DNA of 64,000 nt from Spirochaetaceae bacterium (GCA_007693325.1 REDW01000066.1:1-64000); one strand, 5' to 3'; counted from the first letter of the stretch, positions 20,136 to 30,407 are shown. Numbers and translations: made by a program. The notes: generated by a model not told the origin, from the letters alone.

Positions 20136-21130
20136 ATCACGCTGTGCGGCAGGTGTTCTGCACCGCTACGTACAATCGTACTGTAAATGAATTGCTGCAG
20201 TAGTCCGCGCTGCTGGCCTGCGGCCGCCGAGCGGAACAGCGCCTCGTACTCAACCGCGCGCATCACGATGTTTTCGAGCGCCTGACGCTTGTAGCGCTTG
20301 ATTCCCGCGCTGTAGGTATGCTGATTGCGTTTACTGCGGATCCCCAGCTTGCCAAACGCCTCGGCGCTGTCGTAGTGATCGTCCAGCAAGACGCGAACCG
20401 CCAGCAGACGGCGAAACTGCCATACCAGCGAGGCCAGAATTCCACCCGGCGTCTGGTCACTGGAGAGCAACAGCATCTGCAGGATTTCCAGCGCAGACTC
20501 GAGCGAGCCAGCGCACACCTCATCAAACAGCGAAAAAACGTTCTCTTCCTTGCTGTGGTACAGAAACTCTTCAATTTCAGCGCTGCTGACCGTGCCGCCT
20601 TTGCCGACAAATCCGCACAGCCGATCGGCAGCAATGCGCAACTCCTGCGTGTTGTTCTCCACCATATCGAGAAACAGCTCGATAGCATCGGCATCGATCG
20701 CCACGTTGCGCTTGCGGAAGTAGTTGGCAACCCAGCCCTGCTTCTGATTCTCGAACATCTCCCAGAAGATCTTGCGTGAATCCGAGGCAACCGCCCTGGC
20801 CCACGCCGCGTCGATACGCGGAGCGCCGGCGGTCAGGATCAGCGTTGCATCGGCAGAGGGCCGCTTGATGTAGTCGGTCAGCGCCTCGCTGTCATCCTTC
20901 TTCTTGATTTCATCCGCGGCGTGGACAATGGCAATCACGTGCGCGTGAAACAGCGAGCCGTTGCGCAACACCGCCACTACATCGCGCATTGAGCACTCGG
21001 AACTGTAGAAGGTGTGAACCTCGGGTTTGTCGCCGCTGCGCTTCTGCGCGATCTCGACAATACGCGCGATGTAGGCGCTCTTCTCGCCCTCTTCGGGGCC
21101 GAGCAGCAGGTGGACGTGCGCCTCAGGCAT
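20123..21130 (-). CDS. holA: DNA polymerase III delta subunit (HolA-like)
   Basis: LLLGPEEGEKSAYI..RSGDKPEVHTFYSSECSMRDVVAVLRNGSLF; ELRIAADRLCGFVG. Confidence 0.8.
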   Translation of the reverse strand: MPEAHVHLLLGPEEGEKSAYIARIVEIAQKRSGDKPEVHTFYSSECSMRDVVAVLRNGSLFHAHVIAIVHAADEIKKKDDSEALTDYIKRPSADATLILTAGAPRIDAAWARAVASDSRKIFWEMFENQKQGWVANYFRKRNVAIDADAIELFLDMVENNTQELRIAADRLCGFVGKGGTVSSAEIEEFLYHSKEENVFSLFDEVCAGSLESALEILQMLLLSSDQTPGGILASLVWQFRRLLAVRVLLDDHYDSAEAFGKLGIRSKRNQHTYSAGIKRYKRQALENIVMRAVEYEALFRSAAAGQQRGLLQQFIYSTIVRSGAEHLPHSVIYGS

Positions 21131-21728
21131 AACTGCGGATCAGGTGCGTGAGTTTACCGAGAATCCGCACATCCTGGGTGTAGATCGGCGGAAATTCCGG
21201 GTTCTCGGCCTGCAGCTTGACGCGATTCTTCTCCTTGAAGAAGCGCTTGAGCGTCACCGCCTCATCCACCACTGCCACCACTATGTCACCGTTATCGGCG
21301 ACGTTCTGGTGTACGAAGACCGCGATGTCACCGTCGTGAATGCCGGCGTCGCGCATGCTGTCTCCGCGAACGTTCAGTGCAAAGTTCTTGCCGCCGCGGA
21401 TGTACTCGCGCGGCAGGCGGATGATGCCGTCGCGGTTCTCTTCGGCAAACAGCGGTCGACCGGCGGCAACGTTGCCGAGAATCGGCACCTCGGCAGTGGC
21501 TGTCTTGTCGTCTTCCAGATCCTCGAGAACCTCGATCGTGCGCGACCGATGCGTGTTGAGCCGGATGAAGCCTTTGCGCTCGAGTGCCTTGATGTGGTCG
21601 TAGGCTCCCTTGACCGAAATCGCGAAGTTGCCGGAAATCTCGCGGAAGGTTGGCGGAAATTTGTGCGCTACGATGTAGCCCTTGATGTAATCGAGAATCT
21701 CGCGCTGCCTGCGTGTGATCGACTTCAT
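21123..21728 (-). CDS. lexA: LexA repressor
   Basis: MKSITRRQREILDYIKGYIVAHKFPPTFREI; cleavage site VAAGRP; catalytic GDSMRDAGIHDGD and K. Confidence 0.95.
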   Translation of the reverse strand: MKSITRRQREILDYIKGYIVAHKFPPTFREISGNFAISVKGAYDHIKALERKGFIRLNTHRSRTIEVLEDLEDDKTATAEVPILGNVAAGRPLFAEENRDGIIRLPREYIRGGKNFALNVRGDSMRDAGIHDGDIAVFVHQNVADNGDIVVAVVDEAVTLKRFFKEKNRVKLQAENPEFPPIYTQDVRILGKLTHLIRSYA

Positions 21729-23089
21729 TTTTCGATCTTTATCCCGAACTTGCGAATCTTGCCGTGCAGGTTACTGGGATACACCCCCAAGGCCTCTGCG
21801 GTGCGAGAGATGTTATTGCCGTGCTCCTGCAGCTTCTGCATAATATAGCGCTTTTCGAACGAATCCCTGGCCTCGTTCAGCCCCATCCCGCCGTACTCGT
21901 GCATGTCGTCCACGCGGCGCCGCGGCGTCGGCTCGCCGAGGAAGAACCGGATCAGCTCGGCGGTCAAGACTTCTTCGTCGGTCATTATATTAACCCGTTC
22001 GATGAAATTTTTCAATTCTCTTACGTTGCCCGGCCAATCGTATTCCTGCAGCAGTTGCATCGCTTCGGCATCCACCGTTTTCAGCGCGGCTTCGGGAGAC
22101 GGGCGAAACTTTTTCATGAAGAAATCGACCAGAATCGGAAGATCCCCACTGCGTTCACGCAGCGGCGGCACGTGAATCGGGATGACGTTGAGACGAAAGA
22201 ACAGGTCTTCGCGAAACCGACCTTCGGCGATCTCGTGTTGAATATCCTTGTTGGTTGCCGCTATCAGGCGCACGTCAACGCTCAACGACTGCTCGCCGCC
22301 GACGCGCTCAAACTTCATCTCCTGAATTGCGCGCAGCACCTTGGCCTGTGCCGCGAGCGACATGTCGGCAACTTCATCCAGAAAAAGCGTTCCGCGGTCG
22401 GCCATTTCGAATTTGCCGCGGCGGCGTCCAACCGCGCTGGTGAAGGCGCCTTTTTCGTGCCCAAAGAGCTCACTCTCTATCAGGGTATCCGGAATAGCGG
22501 CGCAGTTCACCTCCACAAACGGTTCGCCGGCGCGCCGGCTGCGCCGGTGGATCTCGCGCGCAACCAGCTCTTTGCCGGTACCGTTCTCACCGCTGATCAG
22601 AATCCGTGATTCGCTGGCGGCGCTCTGCTGAATGATGCCGCGCACACGGCGCATACCCTCGGATTCTCCGAGAATCTCATCGTCATCGAGGATCGTGCTG
22701 CGCAGCCGTCGGTTCTCTTTCTTCAGCTGCTCCATCTCCAGTGCGTTGCGCACCAGGGTCACCACGCGTTCGAGACTGAGCGGCTTCTCCATGAAATCGA
22801 AGGCTCCCAGCTTGACCGCCTTGACCGCCAGGTCGATGTTGCCGTGGCCGGAGATGATGATCACCTGCGTCTCGGGATAGGTTGCCTTGATCTGCTTGAG
22901 AACGTCGATGCCGCCCATGTTGGGCAACCAGACGTCCAACAGCACAACGTCTATCGGTTCAGTCTTCAGCAGCCTGAGCCCTTCGATACCGTCCTCGGCG
23001 CTGAAGATCTGGTAGCCCTCATCTTCGAGAATACCGCTGAGAACCTCGCGGATGCCCTGTTCATCGTCAATAACCAGAATTCTGCTCAT
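21725..23089 (-). CDS. ntrX: Sigma-54-dependent response regulator, NtrX/NtrC family
   Basis: REC + AAA (ISGENGTGKELVA, GAFTSAVGRRRGKFE) + Fis-type HTH (NNISRTAEALGVYPSNLHGKIRKFGI). Confidence 0.92.
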   Translation of the reverse strand: MSRILVIDDEQGIREVLSGILEDEGYQIFSAEDGIEGLRLLKTEPIDVVLLDVWLPNMGGIDVLKQIKATYPETQVIIISGHGNIDLAVKAVKLGAFDFMEKPLSLERVVTLVRNALEMEQLKKENRRLRSTILDDDEILGESEGMRRVRGIIQQSAASESRILISGENGTGKELVAREIHRRSRRAGEPFVEVNCAAIPDTLIESELFGHEKGAFTSAVGRRRGKFEMADRGTLFLDEVADMSLAAQAKVLRAIQEMKFERVGGEQSLSVDVRLIAATNKDIQHEIAEGRFREDLFFRLNVIPIHVPPLRERSGDLPILVDFFMKKFRPSPEAALKTVDAEAMQLLQEYDWPGNVRELKNFIERVNIMTDEEVLTAELIRFFLGEPTPRRRVDDMHEYGGMGLNEARDSFEKRYIMQKLQEHGNNISRTAEALGVYPSNLHGKIRKFGIKIEK

Positions 23090-24846
23090 GCTTTGCCGTC
23101 TGCCGGGAGGTCGATGAAGAAGGTGGTGCCGGTGCCCGGCTGTGTCTCGAACCAGATCTGTCCGCGATGGTCGAATACGATTCGCTCCACGATCGAAAGC
23201 CCCAGGCCGGTTCCCTGCTTCTTGGTGGTGAAGTAGGGATTGAACACCTTTTCATGGAAATCACCGTCAATCCCCGGGCCGGTATCCTGAACCTGGATTC
23301 TACAGTACAGGCTGTTGCCCTTCTTGACAAGGTCGGCACGTACAAAGATCTCGCCGGCGCCGTTCATCGCCTCGGTGGCGTTGGTAAAGAGGTTTGCCAG
23401 CACCTGCTTGATCTGGCCGTAGTCGACATGCAGCGTAATCGACTCATCCAGATGCGCACTGTGGATCACCAGTTCGGGCCAGGTTGAGTAGGTCGAAACC
23501 ACCTCCGCCACCAGCGCCTTCAACTGCACCGTCTCCGGAACCGGGTCAGGCAGTCGCGAAAAGTTGCGGAACTCGCTCAACAATGTGTTGAGACCGTCTA
23601 CCTCGGTGATGATAGACTGGATTGCCGCCTCAAAGACCGGCTCAAAGTCTTCGGCGCCGCTGCGATACTTTTTCAATACACGCTGCGCCGAGAGCTTGAT
23701 TGGTGTCAACGGGTTCTTGATCTCGTGCGCCAGCCGCTGTGCGATCTCCTGCCACGCAGCCACCTTCTCGGTCTGCAGAATCTTCCTTCGTGAGCGCTCG
23801 AGTTCGGTAACCATAGAGTTGAACGAACGGACCAGCAGCCCCAGGTCGTCGTTAGAACGCGTAAGGATGCGAAACGAGTAGTCACCCTCGGCCACGCGCC
23901 GCGTTGCCTCCTCCAGGTTGATAATCGGACGTGTGATCTCCTCGCTCAGCAGTACACTTACCAGGATAGCCAGCAGAAAGAGCGGAAAGCTGAACAGGCC
24001 AAAGAAGAGCGCAATCGCCTGCAGAAAGGCGCCGCGCAGCTGATCGACCTGGGCAAAGGTCTCCAACGCACTGGTCAGGTTCTGCGCGCGCCGATCAAAC
24101 CCTTCGGGCAGCATTACCGTCAGCACTACGGTCAGGTCGCCGTCGGGATGATTGACGCGCACGCGCAGAAAGGTGTCCTGATCTACACTGTCGCGCATTA
24201 CATGGCCCTCGCGCCCGCCACGCACCTGGGTTGAACGCAGCCAGGTGCGCTCGTCGCCGGCGGCGTAGCGTTCATTCAGATTCTGATCAAAAACCTGGAA
24301 CCCGTCGATCTCCGGCCGCACCAGGCGAATAGTATCCCACGCGCGGCGGGGATTAGCGGGAACATCGGCCAGCACGCTGCGGAAGGCAGAACCCGAGACA
24401 AAATTTTCGAGCTTCTCCACCTGCTCGTCGTAATAGTGCAACGCGATGTCGAGACCACCGCGCAGTGCTTCGCCGGTTGGGACTGCAAACAGCGAGCTCA
24501 TCACGCTGTTGATGAAATTGAGCGCCAGGACGCCCTGCGGCGCCGACGCCAGCACCACCACAAAGAAGAAGAACCCCAGGATACGCAGCCGCAGCGAAGC
24601 TCCCGGTCGGCCGCGGCGGCGGTCATTGATCAGCTTTATCAGGTGGATCGTTATGGTTACCAGCAGAAACAGCGGAAACGAAACCGCCAGCACCATGATC
24701 AGCCGGCCGGTGGGCGACCCGGCAACGGTCAGATCGGACAACAGCTGACCGGCAAACACCAGTACCAGTACGATCAGAAACAGGTAGAGCAGCACAACGC
24801 TGATCAGGCCGGGCGCCGAGGCGGTTTGCGAAAACCGCGCCTTCAC
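23086..24846 (-). CDS. ntrY: Membrane sensor histidine kinase, NtrY-like (HAMP + HisKA + HATPase)
   Basis: TM segments, HAMP RRVAEGDYSFRI, H-box RLAHEIKNPLTPIKLSAQRVLKKY, G-box GTGLGLSIVERIV. Confidence 0.9.
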   Translation of the reverse strand: MKARFSQTASAPGLISVVLLYLFLIVLVLVFAGQLLSDLTVAGSPTGRLIMVLAVSFPLFLLVTITIHLIKLINDRRRGRPGASLRLRILGFFFFVVVLASAPQGVLALNFINSVMSSLFAVPTGEALRGGLDIALHYYDEQVEKLENFVSGSAFRSVLADVPANPRRAWDTIRLVRPEIDGFQVFDQNLNERYAAGDERTWLRSTQVRGGREGHVMRDSVDQDTFLRVRVNHPDGDLTVVLTVMLPEGFDRRAQNLTSALETFAQVDQLRGAFLQAIALFFGLFSFPLFLLAILVSVLLSEEITRPIINLEEATRRVAEGDYSFRILTRSNDDLGLLVRSFNSMVTELERSRRKILQTEKVAAWQEIAQRLAHEIKNPLTPIKLSAQRVLKKYRSGAEDFEPVFEAAIQSIITEVDGLNTLLSEFRNFSRLPDPVPETVQLKALVAEVVSTYSTWPELVIHSAHLDESITLHVDYGQIKQVLANLFTNATEAMNGAGEIFVRADLVKKGNSLYCRIQVQDTGPGIDGDFHEKVFNPYFTTKKQGTGLGLSIVERIVFDHRGQIWFETQPGTGTTFFIDLPADGKA

Positions 24847-25472
24847 GTGCGGCCTCCAAACGCGTGCAGCTCAACCCGCTGCCACGGTGTGACCACCGTG
24901 TCCCCGGTGCGCACCGCCCCCAGAAAATCCAGAGCCGGCACCAGACGCACCGGGCGCAGCTGCACCTGGCACAGCAGGTAGTGGCGATCAAGGTCTGCAA
25001 TCGTATTGGTGGGAACAGGAAATGCGGCCAGCGAATAGAACTCCTGCAGGAAACTCTCGGCGGACTCTATGCGCCGCTGCGTTCCAACGGCCGACTCGAT
25101 AACGTATTCGCGCGTGAACGGATCACGATACGCGATGAAACTCGGGTGGTACTCGGCAACGAGGCGGTCACCGAGCAGCCGCGCCGGCCCGCCGAGCGAG
25201 CGATAGAGACGGATAGTGAAGGTGATCTCGGAGCGCATGCCGTCCGCCAGCGCCTGGAGCACGCGTTCTCCAACGTAGTCGAGCTCAACCGCTACCGAGA
25301 TCGAACGCGGCCCGATCCGGGTCTCTACTTCGGCGTACTGGGCGGCTGCCGGCGGGGAAAGCGCGGTCAGCAGCACAAGCAGCCGAAGCGTGAACAGCAG
25401 CCCCCGCGAATCATTCCTCCTCAAAGCGCTTATCGAACAGCGATGAGAGTGCATCGACTGCTTCCTGCTCAT
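24843..25472 (-). CDS. DUF4390-like exported protein (start codon uncertain)
   Basis: Signal segment LLFTLRLLVLLTALSPPAAAQ; position upstream of the NtrY kinase; the annotated ORF overlaps ptsH so the true start is probably internal. Confidence 0.6.
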   Translation of the reverse strand: MSRKQSMHSHRCSISALRRNDSRGLLFTLRLLVLLTALSPPAAAQYAEVETRIGPRSISVAVELDYVGERVLQALADGMRSEITFTIRLYRSLGGPARLLGDRLVAEYHPSFIAYRDPFTREYVIESAVGTQRRIESAESFLQEFYSLAAFPVPTNTIADLDRHYLLCQVQLRPVRLVPALDFLGAVRTGDTVVTPWQRVELHAFGGRT

Positions 25473-25677
25473 CGGAGCCCTCCGCGCGGATGCTTATCAC
25501 CGAGTTGTGGCCCGCCCCGAGCGTTATGATACCCATGATCGACTTGGCATTGATCTCTTCACCATCCTTGCTGAACAGGATCTGCGAGTCGAACTTGCCC
25601 GCTGTCTGCACGATCAGCGCTGCCGGGCGGGCGTGTATGCCGGCGCGGTTCTTGACTGTCACATCTCGTTCGACCAT
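25411..25677 (-). CDS. ptsH: HPr phosphocarrier protein
   Basis: NRAGIHARPAALIVQTA (His-15) and AKSIMGI (Ser-46). Confidence 0.95.
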   Translation of the reverse strand: MVERDVTVKNRAGIHARPAALIVQTAGKFDSQILFSKDGEEINAKSIMGIITLGAGHNSVISIRAEGSDEQEAVDALSSLFDKRFEEE

Positions 25678-25678
25678 G

Positions 25679-26665
25679 CTACCCCTCGTGCTTGGTGTGG
25701 AAGTATGCGCTACGCGCGTTTTCGCTCTCGAGCCACTTGAGGACGCTCTGGTTGAACTCGCGCGCAGAGTAGTAGCCCATCTTCTTCAACCGCTCGTTGC
25801 GCGCAGCGGTCTCGATGATAATCGGAATGTTGCGCCCCGGCTTGACCGGTATTTCGAGCGCGGGAACCTTGACGCCGAGAATGTCCTTGTGGCGTTCTTC
25901 GGCACCGATTCGATCGTATTCCTTGTTGGAATCCCAGTACTCCAACCCCACCACCAGCTGAATCTGCTTGCTCTCACGGATTGCTCCAACGCCGAACAGA
26001 TGCGTGATGTTGATGATACCGAGACCGCGGATCTCCATATGATGACCAAGTGCCTTGTTTGCACCCTGCCCCAGCAGGATGTTTCCGGCGATGCAGCGGA
26101 CCTCAACCGCATCATCGGCCACCAGACGGTGCCCGCGCTCGACAAGCTCCAGCGCGGTCTCACTCTTGCCGACGCCGCTGTCACCCAGAATCAGAACACC
26201 AATACCAAAGACTTCCGCCAGCACCCCGTGGATGGTTTCAACCGAGGCAAACACGTTGGACAGCGCGCGGATCAGCCGGCTTGAAAGCTCCGAGCTCGGC
26301 AGATGAGTCTTCAACACCGGGCACTGCGCTGCTTCGGCCATTTCGAAGAAACGCGCTGTGGGATCCAGATTGTGGGTGAAAAGCACACACGGCATCTGGT
26401 GGCCAAAATACTCCTGCAGAGCAGCGGTCTCACCGGACTGTTCAAGCTTGTGCAGGAACGCGGTCTCGCCGCGGCCGAACAGCTGGATTCTGTCATCCCC
26501 GAAACTGTCGAAAAATCCGGTCAAGGCCAGGCCCGGCCGGTTTATGTCGGGGACCCGTATCTCGCGCGTCAGTCCGGGACGCCCGCCGATACACTGAAGA
26601 TCGAGAGCGTCGTGCTCCTTGAGATCGAGATCGAGCAGATCCAGAACGGTGAAGTGCTTCATCAA
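25679..26665 (-). CDS. hprK: HPr kinase/phosphorylase
   Basis: Walker A GDSGVGKSETALELVERGHRLVADDAVEV; MEIRGLGIINITHLFGVGAIR. Confidence 0.96.
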   Translation of the reverse strand: MMKHFTVLDLLDLDLKEHDALDLQCIGGRPGLTREIRVPDINRPGLALTGFFDSFGDDRIQLFGRGETAFLHKLEQSGETAALQEYFGHQMPCVLFTHNLDPTARFFEMAEAAQCPVLKTHLPSSELSSRLIRALSNVFASVETIHGVLAEVFGIGVLILGDSGVGKSETALELVERGHRLVADDAVEVRCIAGNILLGQGANKALGHHMEIRGLGIINITHLFGVGAIRESKQIQLVVGLEYWDSNKEYDRIGAEERHKDILGVKVPALEIPVKPGRNIPIIIETAARNERLKKMGYYSAREFNQSVLKWLESENARSAYFHTKHEG

Positions 26666-26962
26666 TCAGGCCTTATGCTCCTTTATCTTTTCCTTTTCCT
26701 TGCGGACTTTCATTTCCAGTTTGGCGATCAGTTTCTCGAGCCCCTCGTGCAGCTCGAACGTCCTCAATTTAATGACGTGCGACTTACCCCAGCGGAAGTG
26801 GATCTTGACTTCGAGCTCAAACTCGCGTGCATCGCGCACCAGTGTAAACTCGATATCGACTATCATGTCCCTGGCAAATTCAATCTTTTGCAGTTTCTCT
26901 TCGATGAAATCCCGAGTTTCGTCCTTCAGATCGAAATGAACCGCCTGGATCTCCAGATGCAT
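26666..26962 (-). CDS. hpf: Short ribosome hibernation-promoting factor (HPF/RaiA)
   Basis: 98 aa, MHLEIQAVHFDLKDETRDFIEEKLQKIEF.. Confidence 0.75.
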   Translation of the reverse strand: MHLEIQAVHFDLKDETRDFIEEKLQKIEFARDMIVDIEFTLVRDAREFELEVKIHFRWGKSHVIKLRTFELHEGLEKLIAKLEMKVRKEKEKIKEHKA

Positions 26963-26983
26963 ACCACACCTCCGTTGTGTCTG

Positions 26984-28366
26984 TTATCTCCCGTACGATG
27001 AGCTGATGTCCAACTCTTTGCGATACTTGGTCACCGTGCGCCGGGCAATAGCTATTCCCCGCTTACTCAAGAGGTCCGAGATTCGCTGATCGGAAAGGTG
27101 CTTGTCAGCGAGCCCCTCTTCCTCCAGGATCTCCTTGATTATCTGCTTGACCGCCTCCTTTGAATAGCGCGACCCCGTAGAGCCGGCACCGGAAATTGAA
27201 TTCGAAAAGAAATACTTCAGTTCAAAGATACCCCATTCGGTCTGAATATACTTACTGCTGGTAATCCGCGATACGGTGGCTTCGTGAACCCCTACCTCGG
27301 CGGCGATGTCCTTGAGCGTCAGCGGAACCAGCCCTTTCGGTCCGTGCAGAAAGAAATCGCGCTGAAACTCCACAATCGCCCGCGCCACGTTCAGCAGCGT
27401 CTGGTTGCGCTGATGAATGCTGTGAATAAACCAGCGCGCGTCCTTGACCGACTGATTGACAAAACGCTTGACCGTCTTCTCCTGGCTGGATTGGCTGTCA
27501 GCCGATATCTCGGTGAAAAACGGGTTGATTCCAAGCACCGGAATCTCCTCGTCGTTCATGATCAGTACAAACTGCCCATCGCGCAGCCGGACCATCAGAT
27601 CGGGCACCACGTAGGTCGGGTTTTCGGACGAAAACTCGCGCCCCGGAAACGGCGTCAGACGCCGAATGGCCTCGAGCGCTTCGGTGACCTGCTGCTGATC
27701 GATCTTGAGCTTCCTGGCTATCTCGGCGTACTTGCCGCGCTCGAGCAGATGGAGATAGTCCTTGATGATTGGAATGGCAGCAGGGTGCATCTCTTCTGCA
27801 AGCTCGGCCTGCACCACCAGAGATTCGCGATAGTCGCCAACACAGGTTCCAACCGGGTCAAAGCGCTGAATCATCGCAACCATCGGCTCGACAAGAGCGT
27901 GGTGCTGCTCGGGCACAACAGCTTGCGGCGGCTCGCGGTGAAACCCGTTGGCATCGAGGTTGTTGATCAGGGCTTCGCCCACTTCGAAGCTCTGCGGCGA
28001 AATCGGCTGTACGCGCAACTGCCACAGCAGATGCTCGTGCAGCGACTCGGGACGCGACAGCGCGCCTTCCATGAAGCGGCGTTTGGCGTCACCGGCTTCG
28101 TCATCGTAGCCACCGCTGTTGGTGAATCCGGGGTCCGATGTGTTCTCAAAGTAGTCGTATTCCTCGCCGGGCTTGTTCTCGACCTCCTCGAGCGACAGCG
28201 TCTGGGCATCTTCGATCACTTCCAGCGCTGGATTGGCCTCGATCTCCTGCTGAATGCGCAAGCGCAGGTCCTGCAGCGGCATCGCCATCAGCTGGATGCT
28301 CTGGTAGAGCTGCGGATTCATCTTGAGACGCTGTTCTTGAACCAGAGCAGGTTTCTGAAACTGCAA
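26984..28366 (-). CDS. rpoN: RNA polymerase sigma-54 factor
   Basis: N-terminal Q-rich activator region (LVQEQRLKMNPQLYQSIQLMAMPLQDLRLRIQQEIEANPALE) and RpoN box ARRTVTKYRKEL. Confidence 0.96.
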   Translation of the reverse strand: MQFQKPALVQEQRLKMNPQLYQSIQLMAMPLQDLRLRIQQEIEANPALEVIEDAQTLSLEEVENKPGEEYDYFENTSDPGFTNSGGYDDEAGDAKRRFMEGALSRPESLHEHLLWQLRVQPISPQSFEVGEALINNLDANGFHREPPQAVVPEQHHALVEPMVAMIQRFDPVGTCVGDYRESLVVQAELAEEMHPAAIPIIKDYLHLLERGKYAEIARKLKIDQQQVTEALEAIRRLTPFPGREFSSENPTYVVPDLMVRLRDGQFVLIMNDEEIPVLGINPFFTEISADSQSSQEKTVKRFVNQSVKDARWFIHSIHQRNQTLLNVARAIVEFQRDFFLHGPKGLVPLTLKDIAAEVGVHEATVSRITSSKYIQTEWGIFELKYFFSNSISGAGSTGSRYSKEAVKQIIKEILEEEGLADKHLSDQRISDLLSKRGIAIARRTVTKYRKELDISSSYGR

Positions 28367-28388
28367 TCGGTTCCCCCGTGCTAGATAT

Positions 28389-28415
28389 ATTGTAGCAGGG
28401 GTAGTGCTTTGTCAA
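28389..28415 (-). promoter_or_regulatory. Candidate sigma70 promoter upstream of rpoN
   Basis: TTGACA-N15-TACAAT on the minus strand; spacing is short. Confidence 0.4.
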
Positions 28416-28471
28416 CGTGAACCGTCACAAGCCCGGACCGCGAGCCCGAGCGGCACTCTGCGGCGCTAGAT

Positions 28472-29221
28472 CTAGATATGGAAACGCTCGCCGAGGTAGA
28501 CCTTGCGCGCCAGTTCGTTGGCCATCACCTCGTCACGGCTGCCGGCAACTACGATCTCACCGTCTTTGATGATGTACGAGCGGTGGGTTATCTCCAGCGT
28601 GTCGCGCACGTTGTGATCGGTCAGCAGTACGCCGATACCATTGGCGGACAGCGTCTGGATTATGCTCTTGATCTCGTGCACCGCAATCGGGTCAATGCCG
28701 GCAAAGGGCTCATCGAGCAAGAGAAACTTGGGTTCGATTGCCAGTGCGCGCGCGATTTCGGTCCGGCGGCGTTCGCCGCCGGAGAGCGTGTAGGCTTTCT
28801 GCCGCGCAACAGCCTCGATGCCGAGCTCGTTGAGCAGATACGCCTGCCGCTGGCGCTTCTCGGCGGTGCTAAGATCGCCACGCGGCTCGAGCACCGCCCA
28901 CAGGTTATCCGCCACCGTCAGTTTACGGAACACCGATGGCTCCTGTGACAGATAGGAGATGCCCAGGCGCGCGCGACGGTACATAGGCCATCCGGTGATC
29001 ACCTGGTCATCGATCAGGATCTCACCGGCGTTGGGCCGGATGAAGCCTACGATGCTGTAGAACACGGTAGTCTTGCCCGCGCCGTTGGGACCCAGAAAAC
29101 CAACCACCTCCGCCTGCCGCATTTCAAACGAGACGCCTTTCACAACCAGCTTGCGCCCGTAACGTTTCTGCAGATCGCGAACGCGCAGTGTGCTTGCGCC
29201 GCTGGCCTCAAGGGGCTGCAT
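28472..29221 (-). CDS. lptB: LPS export ABC transporter ATP-binding protein
   Basis: LRVRDLQKRYGRKLVVKGVSFEMRQAEVVGFLGPNGAGKTT..LSGGERRRTEIARALAIEPKFLLLDEPFAGIDP; internal ATG used instead of the longer ORF. Confidence 0.93.
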   Translation of the reverse strand: MQPLEASGASTLRVRDLQKRYGRKLVVKGVSFEMRQAEVVGFLGPNGAGKTTVFYSIVGFIRPNAGEILIDDQVITGWPMYRRARLGISYLSQEPSVFRKLTVADNLWAVLEPRGDLSTAEKRQRQAYLLNELGIEAVARQKAYTLSGGERRRTEIARALAIEPKFLLLDEPFAGIDPIAVHEIKSIIQTLSANGIGVLLTDHNVRDTLEITHRSYIIKDGEIVVAGSRDEVMANELARKVYLGERFHI

Positions 29222-29867
29222 CGTCGTTGCCTTCTTCCCCGGTTGTAATGGTGCCGCGTACTTCGCCCTGAAGACTGATCTCGTCGCGGTCGATATCGAT
29301 AACAATACGGGCAGCGCGGTACTGGTCACCCTTCCAGTAGACCACCGGAAGTCCGGACAGCTCGAGCACGTTCTGATCGCGACGGTAACGGGCAAACTCG
29401 CTGCGCGTTGTGAGGTCGTCGCCCAGGATGCGCACGCCGACCTGTACAATGGTCAGATCGTCACGGCCGCGATTCTCCAGCAGCGCGCCCTTGACCACCG
29501 TCTCATTGCGCTGGTCTTCCATGACGGCGTTGCCTTCGGCGCGTGTGATGCGCTCGCGGCGGTCGTATACCAGCCGGTCAGCTGTCAACACAATCTGCTG
29601 TTCACGCTCGAAGACGCGAACATTGCCGCTGGCAACGGCAAAACGGAAGTCGTCGCCGTAGATTTCGATCTCGTCGGCCTCGATCTCGGTGTCATCCGAA
29701 ATGACCCGCGCGTTACCCGAAAGCCGGGTCCGCTCGCGTCCCTCTGCAAAGTCAATCCGGGTGGAGTCTCCAGAGAATTCGAAGCTCGAAGCCGCCGCCG
29801 GGCGCGCCGCCGTTGCCGTCCACGCAAGCAGCATGACCGCCAGGACCAGCGCGTTGCTAATCTTCAT
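29208..29867 (-). CDS. lptA: LptA/OstA-like periplasmic protein
   Basis: Repeated OstA-type patterns (TEIEADEIEIYGDDFRFAVASGNVRVFEREQQIVLTADRLVYD) next to lptB. Confidence 0.8.
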   Translation of the reverse strand: MKISNALVLAVMLLAWTATAARPAAASSFEFSGDSTRIDFAEGRERTRLSGNARVISDDTEIEADEIEIYGDDFRFAVASGNVRVFEREQQIVLTADRLVYDRRERITRAEGNAVMEDQRNETVVKGALLENRGRDDLTIVQVGVRILGDDLTTRSEFARYRRDQNVLELSGLPVVYWKGDQYRAARIVIDIDRDEISLQGEVRGTITTGEEGNDDAAP

Positions 29868-30405
29868 CCGTCACCAGCGTCCCACTCACCTGTTTGGCAA
29901 ACTCAACGGTGCTGCTGCGCATATCGGCAGTAAACCCCACACCGCTGATTGTTGATCCGCCGTCGCGCTCAACGCGCACCAGTCCGTCGGGGCTGCCCGA
30001 AAGCCGCCGCTGTTCATCGTTCCAGCGCAACCAGTCGGCATGGATGCCGGCCTGGTGTTGATAGGAGTAGAAGTCGATGTTGCCTGACATCTCAATATCG
30101 TCACTGTCGGTGAAGTAGATCGCAGACTCAGCCGAGCCTGAGCTCAATACCGCGCCGTCGCGGTCTATCTCTTCAAAAGCAAACCGGCTGAAGACCTGCT
30201 GCTGTTGCCCGGGATAGTGCTCTACCCGCTGCGCGCTGACGCGGAAGCGCCGGGCCTCGCTGCGTACAATCACCAGTTGCGCTTCTATCAACACGGTCTC
30301 GGGTACTGTCTCGGCGCGGTCATCTTCGAGCTGCGCCGGGCGATAGTCGAGGCTGCAGGCGCCCAGGAAGAACAGCAGCAGGCTCACCGTACACAGCAGG
30401 CGCAT
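29857..30405 (-). CDS. lptC: LPS export lipoprotein LptC-like
   Basis: Lipobox FFLGAC; LptC-type ISGVGFTADMRSSTVEFAKQVSG. Confidence 0.75.
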   Translation of the reverse strand: MRLLCTVSLLLFFLGACSLDYRPAQLEDDRAETVPETVLIEAQLVIVRSEARRFRVSAQRVEHYPGQQQQVFSRFAFEEIDRDGAVLSSGSAESAIYFTDSDDIEMSGNIDFYSYQHQAGIHADWLRWNDEQRRLSGSPDGLVRVERDGGSTISGVGFTADMRSSTVEFAKQVSGTLVTDED

Positions 30406-30407
30406 GA

